Source of the DNA: Amborella trichopoda
Lineage: Eukaryota > Streptophyta > Magnoliopsida > Amborellales > Amborellaceae
NCBI RefSeq assembly: GCF_000471905.2
Contig: NW_006498220.1
Location: forward strand, 915,410 to 979,409
DNA length: 64,000 bases
Reading direction: 5' to 3'
The notes under the pieces were generated by a model that saw only the letters and a program-made list of their open reading frames with translations, did not search any database and was not told where the DNA came from. The position numbers were made by a program, and so were the translations under genes. The stretch's first letter is position 1. The number at the start of each line of letters is the position of its first letter. Of the stretch, positions 59,860 through 64,000 are shown piece by piece.

Positions 59860-60060
59860 AGTATTGACGCCGTGTCGGTCTAAGTTATCGTGCCCGTCTT
59901 GCTGCCACGTCGAACTAGCCGTTGCGCCAAGCTGGTCAGTGTTGGTGTTTTGTCATCAAGTAGTATTGCCGTCGTGACGGTCTTGTTACCGTGCCCATGT
60001 TTCTACCACATCAGGTCAATCATCATACCAATTTAGCCACGGTGCTAAGTTAGTCACCCG
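59860..60060 (+). repeat. Repeat with CGTGTCGGTC / CCGTGCCCGTC units
   Basis: Tandem-like variants of 'gtcttgctgccacgtc' and 'gtcaagtagtattg'. The inverted counterpart in the left LTR is 48490-48720 ('acgacaactaaactgctc', 'gctggtttgacgcc'). Confidence 0.55.
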
Positions 60061-60511
60061 ATCAAATGTCTCTTTCTTTTCTTCTTCTTCTCTCTTCTTC
60101 CTTCTCCCAACCCTCATCTCATCATTTAATTTCTTTTCTCAGTTGAATGTGCATGCCTTGTGTACATTCGCTCAAAGACAAGGTGGGGTCCTTCGGCCCA
60201 CTTGTGTTGTAAAATTAAGTATGTGTGTGTGATTTCAGAAACAGGAGAATACAGGCCAAGGGAGGCGTATCCAAACCAGTTGTAGGATTGGGGGGCTTTC
60301 TTCGTGATCTAAAAGGATGCCCACACGAGCCAGCCTGAGCAAGTCTCGAATCCACCCTAAATTCCTCTCTCAGTGGTTGGTATACCTCCCCTCACTCTTG
60401 AGCGAGGTTCCTGAGAGAGCGATCTCAATGTCTCGGGTTCCCCCGAAACCCAAGACGCATGCCGCCAGATCATCCAGATCTGGAGGGCGAGATCGAGGCA
60501 CCTCACCAGCT

Positions 60512-60529
60512 TGACGACTCCACTGGGGA
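60512..60529 (+). other. Primer-binding site, tRNA-Arg-like
   Basis: TGACGACTCCACTGGGGA differs at two positions from TGGCGACTCCGCTGGGGA, the tRNA-Arg-complementary site I associate with Ogre/Tat-type plant gypsy elements. It lies three bases after the LTR end at 60508. Confidence 0.55.
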
Positions 60530-62150
60530 CTTACTACCCCTTTGTTTGATCGTCCTTGTTTGGCTAGTTTTTCCTTTGTTTTTCTGTTTTCACACACCAC
60601 ATATGGCTTTTGGTTTCTTTATCCCATTTATCCGAATTAGGGATTTTTTGATCTTCGCATTTGTGAACTTCCCCCAAGAACAAGTTCCTCGAACTTTGTT
60701 CCCAACCTTCCTTTTGAGCAAAGACCTAGTCTAGCTCCCAAGTCTTAACCTAGATAGGCGTGATGAGGGACTTAAAGGTCCCTAACTGCCATCTTTGCAT
60801 CCTGATGGAACTTCCACTAAGGCGCCCTGCATTGGTAGCATATCTGCTGCCACTCACAGCATGCACTCTGTCACCAGCAGTAACTTGTTGGTCATATTTT
60901 TGAGGTACGCTGGAAGGCTGCCCAGTCCCTTTCTACAAAAGGTAAGAAAATTGCCATTGCTCCTATGAGTCGCCGTAAGGCCACCCCCCACATTCCTGCA
61001 CCACCACGGGTCTCTATGACTAAAGACTCAACACATCGAGGGGGAGACCCTAGGGCCTCCACCTCACGTACACACACTAAGGCTCGTGGATCATCCACTT
61101 GAGTCACACCTTGGGGCAGCCCTTGTACTACCTTGAGTACGCATCCAGGATCAAGTCTCCTTGTATCGAAACCTGTGCGCATGCATATGCATCTCACTGC
61201 TCGAGGCAACGCCTTCGCGATGCCAACCCAAGCACAGTGGAGATGACTCCTTCGCCCTCCCACTAAGCACACACTTGCGCACCTTGTAAGGGGCAGGCTT
61301 CCACATGTTCCCTTATAGACACGTGCTCGCAGTTCTTGACCTCCTAAGGCCAGACCACCTATTTGAGCTCAGGCTGACCCCCAAGTCACCTGGAATGCTA
61401 CTTTAAGGGACTTTCCCAGGCCATTGCTTGCTCCCAACCTAGACATCGTCGAGAGCCTTTCTCCTCTTCTTTCGCCCTTTCTCCTCCCGACGGAAACCTC
61501 AAGACCTGGTACTCAAAGGTTTTCCCTAAGAGAACCATCCTCAGCCAGCCTCATTAGGTCTGCTATGCCTCTAGAGTCCACAAAGGAGCTCGGGGCAAAG
61601 GCTTGATGATTGATGAAGTTCTTCAACTTCCGAGGCAGCAGTCCAAGCTGGCCTCCGTCCAAGGTCCACATTCGTTGCCCCATCTCATGGACACTGCCCT
61701 CTCATGCTCTAAGAAGGCAAGTTATCGCAATCTAAAGCTCAAGCAAGATAGAAGACTGCAGATTCGGATTAAGGAACCGACTACAAAAGCTAGGGCACCC
61801 TACTCCAAGGGTCTCCTCCCTCAAAATCCCTTCTACCCTCAAAATCACAGAGACTGAAGAAGAGGTGTGAAAAGCCTGCACCGTGATCAATGTCATAGAA
61901 GACGACCTGACCACCCAGCAGCCACGGTCCCATGATAGTCAAGAACCGGTCCTCACACAGTCCGCGTACAAGAGTCGAGTTTAGTGGGGGCATGCTAACC
62001 CCTTGCTGACCGATCTGCCACGTGTGACCCGTCAAGCTCAGAAGCCCTCAACTACAACTAAGGCTGACCTCCATGGAGAAACAGTCAGCATAATGGTTGT
62101 TACAATACAGACAAAATAAAGACAACACCTCAGGCAAGCAAGCAACAATA
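60530..62150 (+). other. 5' leader and degraded gag start of the right gypsy element
   Basis: No continuous frame. Small pieces such as 'RKATPHIPAPPRVS' and 'EPFSSSFALS' are proline/serine-rich like a disordered gag region. It may also be non-coding leader. Confidence 0.35.
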
Positions 62151-62580
62151 GTCGTACAACCGAGTACCCCCACCTTCGAACCTTAATCGAAATAATTATT
62201 GGACAAGGCATAAGAACAAAGTCTACCCCTTTGAAAAGGAATGGGTCCCTGCACTACTCGGATTATTACTCGAACCGAACATGATTGAGCTCTCAAGGAT
62301 CAAGTTCCCTGATCAGGCCGGACTTGATACCCACGCGAATCACTGTGCTTATCATTGCAGGATAAACCAACCCACAGAGGACTGCTACACGTTAAAAGAC
62401 ATTATTGAAGCCCTACTCCAGATAAAACTTGAAGAGCTAAAGAAGGCATTCGGGGCAGCAAAAGCCTCCCACGCAGTGACAGTCCAACAGCAAGATGAAG
62501 AGCCTAATCTCCTTCGTGCCTTGTTCGTTATGATGCTTCAAGAAGGCCTCATCACATCAAAACCGGCAACGCAGCCTTGA
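62151..62580 (+). pseudogene. Ty3/gypsy gag C-terminal fragment
   Basis: A frame open from the TAG at about 62148 to TGA 62578-62580 (143 codons). It contains KVYPFEKEWVPALLGLLLEP, then 'MIELSRIKFPDQAG', then 'HCAYHCRINQPTEDCYTLKD', matching the 'YPFxxxxVPxxLxxLLExxLIELPExKRPEEAG...YCKYHRxxxHPTExCFxLKD' part of plant gypsy gag with its Cys/His residues (C..H...C). The 5' side is broken and the downstream protease is not recognised, so it is probably inactive. Confidence 0.75.
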
Positions 62581-63262
62581 CGCCTTGCTCAGGGAATTGA
62601 CAACTATTGGTGCCGGTACCATCAAATATGGGGCACGACCTGAGTGAATGCTCCAGTTTCCATGATATAATTGTGAAGAAAATATAAGGATGCTTAGAGT
62701 CTTACAATGTTCCAGAAAGAGATCCCAAAACCATTGCTCCACTGGTACGAGAAGACCTCCTCACACAAGTCCTGGGGAAAGATGACTCAGATCCTACTGA
62801 ACCTTCGACTTCTCAATCATGGATAGTAAATCACAGGCAGAGAAGACTCAAATCCCTAAGGCGAGAAGCAGTTCGTGGTTGTTCATAAACCTAGCAATAC
62901 GGATCAACCACTGCCAATGAAAAGCAAAAAGAGATGGGCACCAAGGGTTGTTCGTTAGTGAAACAAGACTGCTCAACCGTCAGTTGGCAGGAATTTCTTA
63001 GGCCTCTTCCCCCATTGCCAACTTCACCCTTCCTTCCTCGCCTCTTCAAGAGGATGTCCCCGAGCCATCTTCTTCTCAGAATACGTCTAATGAGGGTGAC
63101 GACATTAAAAGCAATCCTAACGGTCTACACAAGGGAAAGACCTAAAAGACTCCCTGCACACGTCCAACTCTGGTGATGATGTAAAAAGCTGCCCAGATTG
63201 GTCTGATGAGGGGAACGACCTTAAAAGTCCCTCACCTACTGACCCTTCTCCTTCTTCTTCTT

Positions 63263-63293
<31 letters not shown>

Positions 63294-64000
63294 TCCTTCT
63301 TCTTTTATATCTCCTACAGGTACAACCTTAAAATGTCCAGACTTTGAGGCACTTAACAGAGAACTTAAAGGAACTAATATAAGCTGGATGCACAGGAGGA
63401 GGTTGAAAAAGACAGTAGCCCAGGCAAATGGATTCTTAACAGTCGTTGATGCCCTGGCAGCTCGAGCCAAGACACAACCATCTTCTCCCACTTGGAAGCA
63501 CAAGAAGTCAAAATCAAAGAAACCTCAGTGGCCTCTTGAGCCAGACTTTAAGCAGAGGCTGGGATAATCAAGAAGGTCGAATTTTTCCACACGATGCAGA
63601 TATCAGAAGCATTAACCAGCACGGGGCAAATGAGCCTCAGATCGAGGAAGACGCTACAACCGCCACCTCAGAAGCCAGGCACCTTGAAGTTTCCTAATCC
63701 ACCACTTCTCCCTCACCCCAATACTTCAAACAATACACCCATCCTCCAGCTCCCTAGACTCCTTCCTCGTCCAATTACCCGAGACAATCCACCCATCCTC
63801 TACCTAGGATGTCGCTGGTCCCATGTACCTAGCCACCTCTAACCTCCATCACCCAAACTAAGTTGGCTGTGCAATCAAGTCAGCCAGCACGCCCAAGTAA
63901 ACCTCCTCTACCAAATCCTGCTCCCCAACCTACTATACCACCCAAACCAGTGGCAGGGCCAGAAACGCAAAAGGCTGATGAGGAAAAGGTGAAAGATGAT
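62581..64000 (+). other. Downstream internal region of the gypsy element, cut by window end
   Basis: Contains a (CTT)n microsatellite at 63250-63293 and a frame with 'FEALNRELKGTNISWMHRRR' and a Lys-rich stretch, probably between gag and pol. No protease, reverse transcriptase or integrase motif before the end. Confidence 0.4.
63250..63293 (+). repeat. (CTT)n microsatellite
   Basis: About fourteen CTT repeats, encoding a serine run in one frame. Confidence 0.95.

Larger units (their letters stand above)
56867..60508 (+). repeat. Long gypsy-type 5' LTR, about 3.6 kb, plus orientation
   Basis: Starts TGTGGAATAAAAAG and ends CCTCACCA just before a primer-binding site, so it is a 5' LTR. It contains a TATA box (58136), two palindrome arrays in TC-rich spacer (58455-59060 and 59295-59720) and a segment 'acaaggtggggtcc' shared with the left LTR. 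Gag-like sequence follows in the same orientation. Its inverted relative is 47876-51879. Divergence between the two is high, so they are two insertions of one family rather than a recent duplication. Confidence 0.7.

Overview
The window reads as nuclear DNA of a flowering plant with a transposon-rich genome. The evidence is one split gene with canonical GT-AG introns, plus Ty1/copia, Ty3/gypsy, L1-like, RTE-like and hAT remnants, and three assembly gaps. The species cannot be told from the sequence. The very long, repeat-filled introns suggest a large genome.

The only host gene I recognise is a plus-strand polynucleotide 3'-phosphatase of the plant ZDP/PNKP type. Its last eight coding exons lie between 15046 and 42684 and encode 221 residues of phosphatase domain. 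Two introns are very long: 8.2 kb (15316-23524) and 16.4 kb (24778-41193). The amino-terminal exons, which encode zinc fingers in the family, were not found. They may lie upstream of the window, in which case 1-15045 would also be intron.

Layout. 1-15 kb: copia gag with its LTR (minus), copia RNase H with its 3' LTR (plus), a gap at 8.37 kb next to error-rich sequence, a hAT transposase relic (minus), and an L1-type tail with poly-A (plus). 15-23.5 kb (intron): an RTE relic, several minisatellites and a 553-base gap. 24.8-41.2 kb (intron): a second RTE relic (minus), gypsy gag and LTR pieces, a dispersed palindromic GGAATC/GATTCC repeat, and a copia relic interrupted by a 5S rRNA-like insert. 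41.3-42.6 kb (last intron): a 268-bp tandem repeat. 45-47 kb: LTR-like sequence with tandem repeats. 47.9-60.5 kb: two related long LTRs (about 4.0 and 3.6 kb) in opposite orientation, flanking minisatellites and a plant-mobile-domain-like reading frame. 60.5-64 kb: primer-binding site and gag region of the gypsy element that follows the right-hand LTR, cut by the window end.

The most unusual structure is in the two long LTRs. Each carries an array of short imperfect palindromes (hairpin units) embedded in GA-rich or TC-rich spacer. The stem sequences differ between units while pairing is largely kept. I found no bacterial, viral or organellar gene set and no CRISPR. Nearly all mobile-element reading frames are broken.
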